The translations under genes and the position numbers were made by a program. The notes beneath the pieces were generated by a model that was not told where the DNA came from, did not search any database, and saw nothing but the letters and a program-made list of their open reading frames with translations. Below, one piece after another: positions 19,240-28,227 of a DNA stretch of 64,000 nucleotides. Position 1 is the stretch's first letter. Every line of letters begins with the position of its first letter. Source of the stretch: Bacteroidia bacterium (GTDB taxonomy: Bacteria; Bacteroidota; Bacteroidia; Bacteroidales; UBA932); NCBI GenBank assembly GCA_030529945.1, contig JAUMVX010000005.1, positions 1 to 64,000 on the forward strand, in the 5' to 3' direction.

Positions 19240-20718
19240 ATGGCAAAAGAGGTAACCAAAAGAGCTGAAAATTATTCGCAGTGGTATAACGATCTGGTGG
19301 TTAAAGCCGACCTGGCGGAGCAGTCAGCCGTGAGAGGATGTATGGTCATAAAGCCTTATGGCTACGCCATATGGGAGAAGATGCAGGGGGCGCTTGACGC
19401 TATGTTCAAGCAGACCGGAGTGCAGAACGCCTACTTCCCCCTCTTCATCCCCAAGTCCTTTTTCAGCCGCGAGGCCGAGCACGTGGCGGGCTTCGCCAAG
19501 GAGTGCGCCGTGGTGACGCACCACAGGCTGATGAACGACCCGGACGGCAAGGGGATAGTGGTGGACCCGACGGCGAAACTCGAGGAGGAGCTCATAGTAA
19601 GACCTACATCCGAGACCATCATCTGGAGCACATATAAAAACTGGATCACCTCCTGGAGAGACCTTCCGATCCTCTGCAACCAGTGGTGCAACGTGGTGCG
19701 CTGGGAGATGCGCACGCGCCTGTTTCTGCGTACGGCGGAATTCCTCTGGCAGGAGGGCCATACGGCCCACGCCACGGCCGAGGAGGCTCAGGAAAGGACC
19801 CGGCAGATGGTGGACATCTACGCCAGATTCGCCCGCGAGGTGATGGCTCTGCCGGTGGTGGTGGGTCACAAGAGTCCCAACGAGCGTTTCGCCGGGGCGC
19901 TCGACACCCTCACCATCGAGGCTATGATGCAGGACGGAAAGGCGCTCCAGGCGGGCACCTCCCATTTCCTCGGACAGAATTTCGCCAAGTCATTCGACGT
20001 GCAGTTCACGGACAAGGACGGCAGCCGGCAGTATGTATGGGCCACATCCTGGGGTCTGAGCACCCGTATGATGGGCGCGCTCATAATGGCTCACGGAGAT
20101 GACGCAGGACTTGTGCTTCCGCCGGACCTCGCCCCTATCCGGGTGGTTATGGTACCTATCTACAAGACCGAGGAGGAGCACAGCGCCATCCTGGACAAGA
20201 TGTACGAGCTGAAGAAAGCTCTGGAGGCGCTCGGACACAGTGTCAAGGTGGATGACCGCGACACGCTGCGCCCGGGCTTCAAATTCGCCGAATGGGAGCT
20301 CAAGGGCGTGCCTGTCCGCATCGCTATGGGCCCGCGCGACCTGCAGAACGGCACCGCGGAAGTTTCCCGCAGGGACACGCTCACCAAGGAGACCGTCGGC
20401 ATCGACGGACTCGACAGATATGTGGACGCTCTTATGGGAGCCATCCGCAAGAACATCTACGACAAGGCCGACGCGTTCCGCGAGGCCAATGTCCGCAAAT
20501 GCGACGACTGGAACGAGTTCAAGGAGAAAATAAAGGAAGGCGGCTTCCTTCTCTGCCACTGGGACGGCACCCCTGAGACCGAGCAGGCCATCAAGGACGA
20601 GACGAAGGCTACCATCCGCTGCATTCCGATCGACAGTTTCGTCTGCGAGGAGGAGGGCAAGTGCATCTACAGCGGGAAGCCTTCGCACAGAAGAGTCATC
20701 TTCGCCATTTCCTATTAG
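19240..20718 (+). CDS. proS: Prolyl-tRNA synthetase (eukaryote/archaea-like type)
   Basis: 492 residues, the length of the short ProS type lacking the bacterial editing insertion. It charges tRNA-Pro with proline. Class II motifs are present: [41 protein letters not shown] and a motif 3 region around [17 protein letters not shown]. An anticodon-binding domain ([14 protein letters not shown]...) and a zinc-site-like C-terminus ([26 protein letters not shown]) follow. The C-terminal aromatic Tyr is a hallmark of this type. It heads an apparent operon with a DUF3078 protein and tilS; a tRNA-Pro gene lies 2.5 kb downstream. Confidence 0.98.
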   Translation: MAKEVTKRAENYSQWYNDLVVKADLAEQSAVRGCMVIKPYGYAIWEKMQGALDAMFKQTGVQNAYFPLFIPKSFFSREAEHVAGFAKECAVVTHHRLMNDPDGKGIVVDPTAKLEEELIVRPTSETIIWSTYKNWITSWRDLPILCNQWCNVVRWEMRTRLFLRTAEFLWQEGHTAHATAEEAQERTRQMVDIYARFAREVMALPVVVGHKSPNERFAGALDTLTIEAMMQDGKALQAGTSHFLGQNFAKSFDVQFTDKDGSRQYVWATSWGLSTRMMGALIMAHGDDAGLVLPPDLAPIRVVMVPIYKTEEEHSAILDKMYELKKALEALGHSVKVDDRDTLRPGFKFAEWELKGVPVRIAMGPRDLQNGTAEVSRRDTLTKETVGIDGLDRYVDALMGAIRKNIYDKADAFREANVRKCDDWNEFKEKIKEGGFLLCHWDGTPETEQAIKDETKATIRCIPIDSFVCEEEGKCIYSGKPSHRRVIFAISY

Positions 20719-20725
20719 CGGAGCT

Positions 20726-21769
20726 ATGCGCAAGCTGATATTGACATTTCTCGGCATCGCCGGAATACTCGCCTGCGGCAGCACCGCCCGGGCGCAGGAT
20801 GTGCAGCAGACCGTTACCGAAGCGGCTATGGCGATAGCTTCCGCCGAAGAGAAGGAGGAGGTCCGGACCAAGCCGAACTACTGGAAACAGAGTGTAGGCG
20901 TGGACTTGGGATTCAACCATACGGGCCTCTGGAACTGGGCGGCGGGCGGCTATAATTCGGTAACTTTCACCAGCGGAATCGACGCCAAGGCTGACTATTC
21001 GAAAGATATGATGACCTGGGCGAACCGTCTCCAGATGAACTACGGCTTCCTCTGGGCGGCAGACAAGAAAGACCTTCTGCAGAAAAGCACGGACCGTTTC
21101 TACCTTGAGAGCAAATGGGCGTACAAGACCGGAGCGAAATCACATTTCAGCTATTCCGCGTCTTTCAACTTCCGCTCGCAGTTCAGCAACGGCTACAGCA
21201 AATACACCCAGGACGAGAACGGCAAATGGACCGGCGTGCTCAAGTCGGGCTGCCTTTCTCCGGCCTACACCGACATCGCCCTCGGTATCGACTGGATACC
21301 GAACAACTGGCTTTCCATTAATCTCGCCCCCTTCACCGGAGGCTTCACCATCGTCACGAATCCCGAGCTGCGCAAATCCTACGGTATGCTCCTGCGCGAG
21401 ACGGGGCTTGACGCCGAGGTCGGCGGCAATTACCGCAACGCCCGTTTCCAGTTCGGTGCGCAGCTGAAAACGGATGCCAAGATGGTGATAAACGATGTGT
21501 TCAAATACGAGACTCAGCTCGTGCTCTTCACCGACTATCTGGGCCGTCCGTTCAAGGAGTACCGCGTGAACTGGGACAACAAGATCAGCTGGCAGCTTTC
21601 GAAACTGCTCAAACTTGGTCTGAGCACCTGGCTGATCTACGATCCTAACGTGATGATAAAGAACGACAAGGATATCGACCGCTACCCTGACGGCAAGCAG
21701 AGGGTGCAGTTCAAGGAGTTCACTTCCCTGAGTTTCACCTACACTTTCCAGCCGCGACGCCAGAAATAG
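20726..21769 (+). CDS. DUF3078 family protein
   Basis: 347 residues with a signal peptide (MRKLILTFLGIAGILACGSTARAQ). The body is rich in alternating aromatic strands (KPNYWKQSVGVDLGFNHTGLWNWAAGGYNSVTF...). It ends FTSLSFTYTFQPRRQK, like a small outer-membrane or periplasmic beta-barrel-type protein. This matches the DUF3078 family found widely in Bacteroidota, with no known function. It is sandwiched between proS (7-base gap) and tilS (5-base gap) and so is probably cotranscribed with them. Confidence 0.85.
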   Translation: MRKLILTFLGIAGILACGSTARAQDVQQTVTEAAMAIASAEEKEEVRTKPNYWKQSVGVDLGFNHTGLWNWAAGGYNSVTFTSGIDAKADYSKDMMTWANRLQMNYGFLWAADKKDLLQKSTDRFYLESKWAYKTGAKSHFSYSASFNFRSQFSNGYSKYTQDENGKWTGVLKSGCLSPAYTDIALGIDWIPNNWLSINLAPFTGGFTIVTNPELRKSYGMLLRETGLDAEVGGNYRNARFQFGAQLKTDAKMVINDVFKYETQLVLFTDYLGRPFKEYRVNWDNKISWQLSKLLKLGLSTWLIYDPNVMIKNDKDIDRYPDGKQRVQFKEFTSLSFTYTFQPRRQK

Positions 21770-21774
21770 TCTCT

Positions 21775-23151
21775 ATGCTGCGGGAATTCACGGACAGGTG
21801 GGCCGCTCTGGCGCCCGAAGGGAAGAGAGTCCTGCTCGCCGTGAGCGGAGGAGTCGACTCGATGTGTCTTCTGCAGCTCTGCATCGACGCGGGACTGAAA
21901 GACCGCATCGCCGCCGTCCACTGCAATTTCCATCTGCGCGGCTCCGAAAGTGATGGCGAATGGGCGTTCGTCAGGTCCTTCTGCGAACGCGGGGGCGTAG
22001 AACTCCACCATCGTGACTTCGACACTCCCGGTTTCTCCGCGTCCCGTCATATAAGCATCGAGATGGCGGCCCGCGAGCTTCGATACAGCTATTTCGCGGA
22101 GCTGTGCCGCGAGGAAGGCTTCTGGGCCACTGCCGTGGCACACAATGCCAATGACAATGCGGAAACCTTGATACTCAACCTCCTGCGCGGCACGGGGCTG
22201 AAGGGTGTCTGCGGTATGGCGGAAGAGACCGAGGTGCTGGGCGGAAGGGTCATAAGACCATTGCTCGGCTTCAGCCGGGCGCAGATAGAAGAATATGCTC
22301 GCGGACGCGGCATCGCCTGGAGGGAGGACGGTACGAACAGCGACTGTTCCTACAGCCGGAACAGGGTCCGGGGCCGCATTTTCCCGGAGATGGCGCGGAT
22401 CAACCCTTCATTTCTCGCTACACTGCAGGCAGATATGCGGCACTTCTCGCAGGCTGCAGCAGCTGCGGACGAGTATTGGGCGGAAGCCCGCAAAAGAATA
22501 GAGCTCGCGCCGGGGCAGGTCTGCATCGAAGCTCTGCGCGGGGAAAAACTGCGGGAGTATCTGCTCTGGAGATTCGTGGAGCCGGCAGGTCTGAGTGAGG
22601 ATGCGCTCGCCTCGCTCTCGCGTCTGCTTTTCGATGAAGCAGAAGGCAAGACGCTGAGCGGCAAGGTGTTCCACGGTAGCCGGGGACGCATCGAGACCGC
22701 TCCAGGCAGACTGCTGATGCTGTGCGGGGCTTCTGCGTGCGGAACTGCCGCTCCCGAGCTGACGGTTTCCGAGCTGACCGTGAATGCGCCCGGCGTGTAC
22801 GTGATACTCGGGCGGCGGCTCGAAATCCGGCTGGAGGATTATGCTGCGGGGATGGAACGCGCCGGTAAGGGTCAGATGGTCGCGGATGCGGCGAAGCTGA
22901 AGTTTCCTCTACGGCTCCGAGGCTGGCGCGAAGGTGACTGGATGCGGCCGTTCGGTATGGGCGGACGCAGAAAAAAGCTCAGCGACATTTTCACACAGCT
23001 CGGTTATTCCGCTTCGCAGAAAGCGGGAGCGATAGCGGTGGAGCTGGAAGGAAGTCACGTCGCTCTCGTAACGGGCTACCGCATCGACGACGCTCTCCGG
23101 GTGGATGCCGCCACTGAGAAAGTTATCGTTTTCAAGCCGGAGGAAGAGTAG
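21775..23151 (+). CDS. tilS: tRNA(Ile)-lysidine synthetase
   Basis: 458 residues. TilS attaches lysine to C34 of tRNA-Ile(CAU), changing its codon from AUG to AUA. The ATP-pyrophosphatase PP-loop is SGGVDS (24-29), and HCNFHLRGSESDGEW and VAHNANDNAETLILNLLRGTGLKG are the family motifs. The C-terminal TilS domain reads LRGWREGDWMRPFGMGGRRKKLSDIF. It is last in the proS-DUF3078-tilS run. A DUF3078 gene separating two tRNA-maturation genes is probably only positional. Confidence 0.96.
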   Translation: MLREFTDRWAALAPEGKRVLLAVSGGVDSMCLLQLCIDAGLKDRIAAVHCNFHLRGSESDGEWAFVRSFCERGGVELHHRDFDTPGFSASRHISIEMAARELRYSYFAELCREEGFWATAVAHNANDNAETLILNLLRGTGLKGVCGMAEETEVLGGRVIRPLLGFSRAQIEEYARGRGIAWREDGTNSDCSYSRNRVRGRIFPEMARINPSFLATLQADMRHFSQAAAAADEYWAEARKRIELAPGQVCIEALRGEKLREYLLWRFVEPAGLSEDALASLSRLLFDEAEGKTLSGKVFHGSRGRIETAPGRLLMLCGASACGTAAPELTVSELTVNAPGVYVILGRRLEIRLEDYAAGMERAGKGQMVADAAKLKFPLRLRGWREGDWMRPFGMGGRRKKLSDIFTQLGYSASQKAGAIAVELEGSHVALVTGYRIDDALRVDAATEKVIVFKPEEE

Positions 23152-23208
23152 AGCGGCGGCCGCTGTCTGGGCTGATTGTGAAGTGCAGGTGCCGGAGGGG
23201 CGCAGATA

Positions 23209-23227
23209 TAAGTGAATCACTAAAAAG
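23209..23227. repeat. Intergenic AT-rich motif, divergent copy
   Basis: TAAGTGAATCACTAAAAAG resembles the two near-identical intergenic motifs at 32732 and 51739 (TAAGTGATTCCTAAAAAA). It contains the perfect inverted repeat AGTGA-A-TCACT (23211-23221). It directly adjoins the hairpin that ends the tRNA-Pro transcript. Confidence 0.45.
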
Positions 23228-23253
23228 AGGGCGGCAAAAATGCCACCCTCTTT
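23224..23253 (-). terminator. Terminator after tRNA-Pro
   Basis: Inverted repeat AAAGAGGG-c-GGC / GCC-a-CCCTCTTT with a six-base loop and one mismatch. On the minus strand the stem is followed by five T bases, so it ends the tRNA-Pro transcript. It may also serve tilS on the plus strand. Confidence 0.7.
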
Positions 23254-23256
23254 CCG

Positions 23257-23329
23257 TCGAGAAGAGGCGACTCGAACGCCCGACCCCTACGTCCCGAACG
23301 TAGTGCGCTACCAACTGCGCTACTTCTCG
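23257..23329 (-). tRNA. tRNA-Pro (anticodon CGG)
   Basis: 73 bases on the minus strand. The acceptor stem CGAGAAG pairs with CTTCTCG and the discriminator is A. The D-arm is GCGC...GCGC. The anticodon stem CTACG/CGTAG encloses the loop TTCGGGA (anticodon CGG). The T-arm has loop TTCGAGT. No CCA is encoded. It reads codon CCG. Confidence 0.95.
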
Positions 23330-23335
23330 AAAAAG

Positions 23336-23361
23336 AAAGACGCGAGCATTTCCGCGTCTTT
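23336..23361 (-). terminator. Terminator after rpsT
   Basis: Perfect 9-bp stem AAAGACGCG/CGCGTCTTT with an 8-base loop. On the minus strand it is followed by CTTTTTC. It lies 17 bases past the rpsT stop and separates rpsT from tRNA-Pro. Confidence 0.75.
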
Positions 23362-23378
23362 CCGTATGCCTTTTCCGC

Positions 23379-23633
23379 TTACGCGAGCTTGTTTATGTAG
23401 CAGGCTATTCCGCTCTTGAGATTCGCCGCCTTGTTCTTGTGGATGATGCCCATCTTGGCGAGCTTGTCGATCATAGCGTAAACCTTCGGGGCGTCAGCCT
23501 CGGCGGCCTGCTTATCTGTGGTGTTTCTGATCGCACGGATCGCATTCCGTGTGGTCTTTGCATAATACTTGTTATGCAATCTGTGCCTTTCGCTCTGGCG
23601 AATGCACTTCTCTGCAGATGCGTTATTTGCCAT
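23379..23633 (-). CDS. rpsT: 30S ribosomal protein S20
   Basis: 84 residues, normal for S20. [26 protein letters not shown] is the typical basic N-terminal helix that binds 16S rRNA, and the C-terminus [20 protein letters not shown] is diagnostic. The gene is monocistronic between two tRNA genes with its own hairpin downstream. In other bacteria S20 is autogenously controlled; no evidence for that is visible here. Confidence 0.97.
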   Translation of the reverse strand: MANNASAEKCIRQSERHRLHNKYYAKTTRNAIRAIRNTTDKQAAEADAPKVYAMIDKLAKMGIIHKNKAANLKSGIACYINKLA

Positions 23634-23655
23634 TATGTATTTTTTTAATATATAG

Positions 23656-23727
23656 TAGTGGGTAGGAGAATCGAACTCCTATTGCGGGAATGAAAATCCC
23701 GAGTACTAGCCGTTATACGAACCCACC
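23656..23727 (-). tRNA. tRNA-Glu (anticodon TTC)
   Basis: 72 bases on the minus strand. The acceptor stem GGTGGGT pairs with ACCCACT (one G-T pair) and the discriminator is A. The anticodon stem CGGGA/TCCCG encloses the loop TTTTCAT, giving anticodon TTC. The T-arm is AGGAG-TTCGATT-CTCCT. No CCA is encoded. It is upstream of rpsT in the same direction and could share its transcript. Confidence 0.95.
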
Positions 23728-23802
23728 GGATACCGATGTTCCACTCGCCTATCCGCGAATGGAACGCAAAGGTATGAAATAAAAATTATATAACAAAATT
23801 TT

Positions 23803-24816
23803 TTACTCTTTTGTTTCCTCCTTCGTCCACTCGAAAGAATAGAGAATCGACTCTACCTGCCTGAGCAGCTGACGTTTATCGTATTTGGGCGCATAGACGA
23901 AGGCTTCCGTGACGATGATGTCCTTCCCGTCGCGGCTGTAGAAGGAGTGCGAGACGAACGGCCCTCCCATATAGTCGTTATACACCTCCCAGTATCCTCT
24001 GGTCTGAGCGAAGCTGCGCCCCTTGTATTTCATATACTTCACGTCCGGAGCGACATACTGGCTGGTGGTCATATAAGTCCCCTCGAACATTCCGGGAACA
24101 TTCTTCTTCATCACGCTGTCCCGGTGCGCGATGATGTTCTCCTCGGTGAAGTCGGACCTGTCATCCTTCGCGGGATACTTGTACATCAGGATGGTCTGGT
24201 TCGAGTACTGCTTCTCGTAAGCTATCCAGGCGAAGTCCCGGGTCATCTTCCTGAGCCTGTATCCTACCGGAAAATGAGGCGAACCGCCGAATACTGTCTC
24301 CACCTTCGCCGCGATGTCCTTCTCCTCGTAGATGATGCAGTTGTTCACCACCCTGTCGCGCTCCGCCTGCTCTATCGCGTTCGTGATGCGGTCCCTGTTC
24401 GCGTCTATGAACGCGCAGGCCTCCTCCGCCGTATAGGCGCTGACCTTCACCACTATCTGCGGGGAAGCCCATACATCGCTGTGGATTTCCACCCCGGTCC
24501 TCTGGGCCTGCGGGTCTATCTGACAGATGACGATGTTCCGGTGAACCTTGAACATATCGCCGAAGCCTCCCGGGGTCACGTTCGCGAGAGAATAGAGCGG
24601 CTCGCGAGGAGTGAGCCAAGGGCAATCGCAGGCCAGAAGTTCCCGGATAGCATTTCCGAGGGACGACTCCCAGTCGCTCTTCTCTATGACCACCACCACT
24701 TCGCCGGCGCGGCCGCTTACGCTGGGCAGCAGCGCCTTGCGGCTTGCTCCGCTTCCGCAGGAGAGCACAGAGAGCAGCGTCAGCGCGAGCAATGTATATT
24801 TCAGATAACTACGCAT
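23803..24816 (-). CDS. DUF4837 family lipoprotein
   Basis: 337 residues with a lipoprotein signal (MRSYLKYTLLALTLLSVLSC, lipobox SVLSC, C20). The body matches the Bacteroidota DUF4837 family: an N-terminal EVVVVIEKSDWESSLG segment, DMFKVHRNIVICQIDP, and a C-terminal FVSHSFYSRDGKDIIVTEAFVYAPKYDKRQLLRQVESILYSF. Function is unknown. It is 14 bases downstream of rseP and probably cotranscribed with dxr and rseP. That pairing suggests an envelope-maintenance role, which is inference. Confidence 0.88.
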   Translation of the reverse strand: MRSYLKYTLLALTLLSVLSCGSGASRKALLPSVSGRAGEVVVVIEKSDWESSLGNAIRELLACDCPWLTPREPLYSLANVTPGGFGDMFKVHRNIVICQIDPQAQRTGVEIHSDVWASPQIVVKVSAYTAEEACAFIDANRDRITNAIEQAERDRVVNNCIIYEEKDIAAKVETVFGGSPHFPVGYRLRKMTRDFAWIAYEKQYSNQTILMYKYPAKDDRSDFTEENIIAHRDSVMKKNVPGMFEGTYMTTSQYVAPDVKYMKYKGRSFAQTRGYWEVYNDYMGGPFVSHSFYSRDGKDIIVTEAFVYAPKYDKRQLLRQVESILYSFEWTKEETKE

Positions 24817-24830
24817 AATATATGTATTTC

Positions 24831-26171
24831 TTAATTCATCAGTCGTCCTATATCGTTCCCGAACGCGAGGAACATAAGTGCGAGGAGCAGGAACATACCT
24901 ATCATCTGTGCCGCCAGAAGGAAGCGCTCGGAAGGTTTCCGTCCCGTAAGCATCTCATACAGAGTGAAGAGAATATGTCCTCCGTCGAGTGCCGGGATCG
25001 GGATGAGGTTCATCACGCCCAGCATTATGGAGAGCATCGCGAGTATCTCCATAAAGCGGTACCAGTCCCAGGCGCTCGGAAAGACCTGTCCTATGGCTAT
25101 GAAACTGCCCACGGACTTGTAGGCCCGGGTGCTCGGAGTCGCCACGAGCTTCAGGTCGTTCAGATAGCCGGAGATGCTCTCGAAGGTCATCTTGAAGCCG
25201 GCGGGAATGGCGGTCAGCAGGTTATAGGACTGCCTGCGGATGGGAGGAGCCTTCATATACACTCCCAGGCGCCCGGCGGTATCCACCTGCAGAGGCAGGC
25301 TGAGAGTGTCTGCACCCCGCACTATGGAGGCATTCACCGAGGAGTCCGCCAGAGCGGCCAATATGGGTCTGGAGTCCTGCAGGTAAGGCACCGCCTCCCC
25401 GTCGAGGGCCACTATCCTGTCGCCTCTGCGCAGGCCCGCGCGGGAATTCGGGGAAGAACTCATCACCGAGTCCACCACGAACGGCACCGCCAGGTCGAAC
25501 ATCAGCGGACTGCTGAGCACGTCCCCTATCATAGCCTGGTCGATATACAGCTCCAGCGTGTCGGAGTCCCGCAGCACGCTCACCTTGTGGACGCTGCGGC
25601 GCGCCAGATCAGCCTGCAGCATACTGAAGTCCTCGGGCCGGTAGTCGTCCATAGCCAGAATGCGGTCTCCGCTGCGGAAGCCCATCTCGTAGGCCAGATC
25701 GTTCACGTATATCGCGCTGTCTTCGTTGCTTATATAGGTCCTGCCCCATATCGCGAGTATCAGGACATAGGCGAAAATGGCGAAGAGGAAATTGTAGAGC
25801 ACCCCGCCCGCCATCACCAGCAGACGCTTCCACGCCTTCTTCGTGCGGAACTCCCAGGGCTTGGGCTCGGACTTCATCTGCTCCAGATCCAGACTCTCGT
25901 CTATCATTCCGCAGATTTTGCAGTAGCCTCCGAGAGGGAGCCATCCTATGCCGTATTCCGTCTCAGCCTGTGCCGCTTTCGGGAAAAGGCGTGTGAACCA
26001 CCGGCTCTCCTTGCTGCTGAAATGCTTGAAGCCTCCGGCATCGAAGAACAGGAAGAATTTGTCCACCCTGATGCCGAAGAGCTTGGCGAAGGTGAAATGC
26101 CCCAGTTCGTGGATGACGATGAGCAGAGAAAGGGCGAGGATAACCTGCAATATCTTGAAAATCACTATCAT
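24831..26171 (-). CDS. rseP: Site-2 protease RseP
   Basis: 446 residues from MIVIFKILQVILALSLL, one base past the dxr stop; an earlier in-frame ATG (26264) lies inside dxr and is rejected. It is an intramembrane zinc metalloprotease that cleaves anti-sigma factors and remnant signal peptides. HELGH (in VIHELGHFTFAKLFGIRV) is the zinc motif, with the second zinc/active-site element in NLIPIPALDGGHILF. Two PDZ-like segments lie between membrane helices (EMGFRSGDRILAMDDYRPE; RAGLRRGDRIVALDGEAV). Genes dxr and rseP are neighbours in many bacteria. Confidence 0.96.
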   Translation of the reverse strand: MIVIFKILQVILALSLLIVIHELGHFTFAKLFGIRVDKFFLFFDAGGFKHFSSKESRWFTRLFPKAAQAETEYGIGWLPLGGYCKICGMIDESLDLEQMKSEPKPWEFRTKKAWKRLLVMAGGVLYNFLFAIFAYVLILAIWGRTYISNEDSAIYVNDLAYEMGFRSGDRILAMDDYRPEDFSMLQADLARRSVHKVSVLRDSDTLELYIDQAMIGDVLSSPLMFDLAVPFVVDSVMSSSPNSRAGLRRGDRIVALDGEAVPYLQDSRPILAALADSSVNASIVRGADTLSLPLQVDTAGRLGVYMKAPPIRRQSYNLLTAIPAGFKMTFESISGYLNDLKLVATPSTRAYKSVGSFIAIGQVFPSAWDWYRFMEILAMLSIMLGVMNLIPIPALDGGHILFTLYEMLTGRKPSERFLLAAQMIGMFLLLALMFLAFGNDIGRLMN

Positions 26172-26172
26172 T

Positions 26173-27324
26173 TCAGCACATTTTTTCAGCTCTCGAGAAG
26201 ATCTCCCGGTGTGTGGCGAAAATGTCGTCGAGCGTAGGACGGGCCACAAAATCCATACCGTCAAGACACTTGCGGACTATGTCGGAGATGTCGTAAAACC
26301 CTATCTTTCCGGCCAGATACGCGGAGACCGCCGCTTCATTGGCCGCATTAAGCGCGCAGGGAGCATTCCCGCCGCGCTTAATCGCGCCTACTGCAAGCTC
26401 GAGCGCCGGGAATTTCTCTCTGTCGGGCTCGAAGAAAGTCATCGAGGCGAGCGAGGCGAAATCCAGCTTGCGGCCCTCCAGGCTGAGACGGCGCGGGAAC
26501 GACAGCGCGAACTGGATCGGCAGGCGCATATCCGGACAGCCGAGCTGCGCTATTACGGCTCCGTCCTCGAACTCCACCATCGAATGTATCACCGACTCGG
26601 GATGCACGATGATGTGTATGTCGTCCGGCGCCAATCCGAAAAGCCATTTCGCCTCGATGAGCTCGAAGCCTTTGTTCATCATCGTAGCGGAATCGATAGT
26701 GATTTTCGCTCCCATCGTCCAGTTCGGATGCCTGAGGGCCTGTTCCGCCTTCGCCTCCGCTATCTTCTCGCGCTCCCAGCTGCGGAACGGCCCTCCGGAA
26801 GCAGTCAGGTGCAGTCGCGTAACGGTATTGCCCTGAGCCGCGAGCAGGCACTGGAAGATCGCCGAGTGCTCCGAATCCACCGGCAGGATCCTCGCATTGC
26901 AGCGCAGCGCAGTCTCCGTCACGATCTCTCCCGCCGCCACAAGCGTCTCCTTATTCGCCAGCGCGATCGTTTTTCCGGCCGCTATCGCGGCCAATGTCGG
27001 TCTAAGTCCGCTGAATCCCACCATCGCGGCCACCACGATGTCCACGGACGAGGCCGCTACGAGCTCGCAGGCCGACTCGATGCCCGCGAAGACTTTCACT
27101 CCTTTCGGCTGCAGCGCCTCGGCGACTTCCCGGTACTTGTCCTCCGAGCATATCACCACGGAATTCACGTCGAACTCGATGGCCTGGGCGATAAGGGTCT
27201 CGGAACTGGTGTTCGCCGTAAGCAGTTCCACTTCAAATAAATCCGGATGCTGGCGCACCACATCGAGAGTCTGTCTTCCGATGGAGCCGGTCGATCCCAG
27301 TATAGCTATTCTTCTTTTATCCAT
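26173..27324 (-). CDS. dxr: 1-deoxy-D-xylulose-5-phosphate reductoisomerase
   Basis: 383 residues. Dxr (IspC) converts DXP to MEP, the committed step of non-mevalonate isoprenoid synthesis, using NADPH. The NADPH-binding start is RRIAILGSTGSIGRQTLDVV. Metal and substrate motifs include LPVDSEHSAIFQCL, LTASGGPFR and TIDSATMMNKGFELIEAKWLF. It lies between an M23 peptidase gene (31-base gap) and rseP (1 base). Isoprenoids from this step also feed UppS (61.6-62.3 kb). Confidence 0.97.
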   Translation of the reverse strand: MDKRRIAILGSTGSIGRQTLDVVRQHPDLFEVELLTANTSSETLIAQAIEFDVNSVVICSEDKYREVAEALQPKGVKVFAGIESACELVAASSVDIVVAAMVGFSGLRPTLAAIAAGKTIALANKETLVAAGEIVTETALRCNARILPVDSEHSAIFQCLLAAQGNTVTRLHLTASGGPFRSWEREKIAEAKAEQALRHPNWTMGAKITIDSATMMNKGFELIEAKWLFGLAPDDIHIIVHPESVIHSMVEFEDGAVIAQLGCPDMRLPIQFALSFPRRLSLEGRKLDFASLASMTFFEPDREKFPALELAVGAIKRGGNAPCALNAANEAAVSAYLAGKIGFYDISDIVRKCLDGMDFVARPTLDDIFATHREIFSRAEKMC

Positions 27325-27355
27325 AGGGGAATTCTGTCAAGTCCGCCGCGAGGCT

Positions 27356-28201
27356 TCAGAAACTGATGTAACGGGCGGGATCCACGGCCTCGCCCTTGTA
27401 CCAGAGCTCGAAATGCAAGTGGTCGCCCGCCGTGGCCGAGCCACCCACCAGAGCGATGGAGGAGCCCGCCGTGAGCCGGTCGCCCGTCTTGCGCAGGAGC
27501 TTCTGATTATGTTTGTAAACAGAGATTATGTCGTCCTGGTGCTGGATGCAGATGGTGTAGCCCGACTCGTCGTTCCAGCCGGCGAAGACCACCGTGCCGT
27601 CCAGAATGGACATCACCACGGAGCCGGCCGGAGCCGTGATGTCCACGTAAGGGTGGACCGCCGATTCGAACTCCTGGGAGATGACGCCCTTCAGCGGAGT
27701 GAAGAAATGCATTCCCTCTATAGGCAGCCGCCTCTCCTGGCTCGGGGTGAGGGAGAACTGCTCCTGGGCGCTCACTTCGGAACGCAGTAGCGAATCCTGA
27801 CGGCTCAGATAATCTTCGTCCTTCCTTTGCCCGCGGGCCTCGTCCGCTATGCGGATGATGCTGTCCGGACTTACCGGAGCCTCGCCCGCGACCACTCTGA
27901 CGAGATTCTCGGAGTAGAGCTCCCAACGGGAGATGACACTTTCGAGAGAGTCGATTCTGATGGCGTTCTGCACGGCGGCACGCTTGGTGTGCGAATCCGG
28001 ATAACCGGGGAGTATGGTCTTCAGAGGAGTGAAGGCGAAGACGGATGCCACTATGGCGAAAATGACCAGTAAAGAACTGGCGGTCAGTATGATGAATCCC
28101 ATTCGGGAGAACTGTGTCCCCCAGATTTTGCGGTGGGTTTCGGCATCCGTGAGCTGTAGTCTGAAGGTATTGACTTTTTGATGTTTATTTGCTTGAGCCA
28201 T
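27356..28201 (-). CDS. Membrane-anchored M23 (LytM-type) peptidase
   Basis: 281 residues with a cytoplasmic start, one membrane helix (MGFIILTASSLLVIFAIVASVFAF, about 34-57), a coiled-coil-prone region and a C-terminal LytM domain. The zinc-site sequences are HPYVDITAPAG (H-x3-D) and GDHLHFELW (HxH), so it looks catalytically competent. The domain probably acts on peptidoglycan cross-bridges in the periplasm. It is first in the minus-strand run M23-dxr-rseP-DUF4837 and divergent from ruvX. Bacteroidota commonly carry such a gene near isoprenoid or cell-shape genes. Confidence 0.9.
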   Translation of the reverse strand: MAQANKHQKVNTFRLQLTDAETHRKIWGTQFSRMGFIILTASSLLVIFAIVASVFAFTPLKTILPGYPDSHTKRAAVQNAIRIDSLESVISRWELYSENLVRVVAGEAPVSPDSIIRIADEARGQRKDEDYLSRQDSLLRSEVSAQEQFSLTPSQERRLPIEGMHFFTPLKGVISQEFESAVHPYVDITAPAGSVVMSILDGTVVFAGWNDESGYTICIQHQDDIISVYKHNQKLLRKTGDRLTAGSSIALVGGSATAGDHLHFELWYKGEAVDPARYISF

Positions 28202-28219
28202 CCGATTTGTGTAAATTTG
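28188..28219 (+). promoter_or_regulatory. Promoter of the ruvX operon
   Basis: TTTG (28188-28191), a 20-base spacer and TAAATTTG (28212-28219) match the Bacteroidota consensus; the -7 box is 9 bases before the ruvX ATG. The -33 box overlaps the first codons of the divergent M23 gene. Confidence 0.65.
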
Positions 28220-28227
28220 CGGTCTGT

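Noticed and set aside
19240..23329. proS and tRNA-Pro proximity as a functional gene pair
   Set aside because: They are 2.5 kb apart on opposite strands with unrelated genes between; probably coincidence.
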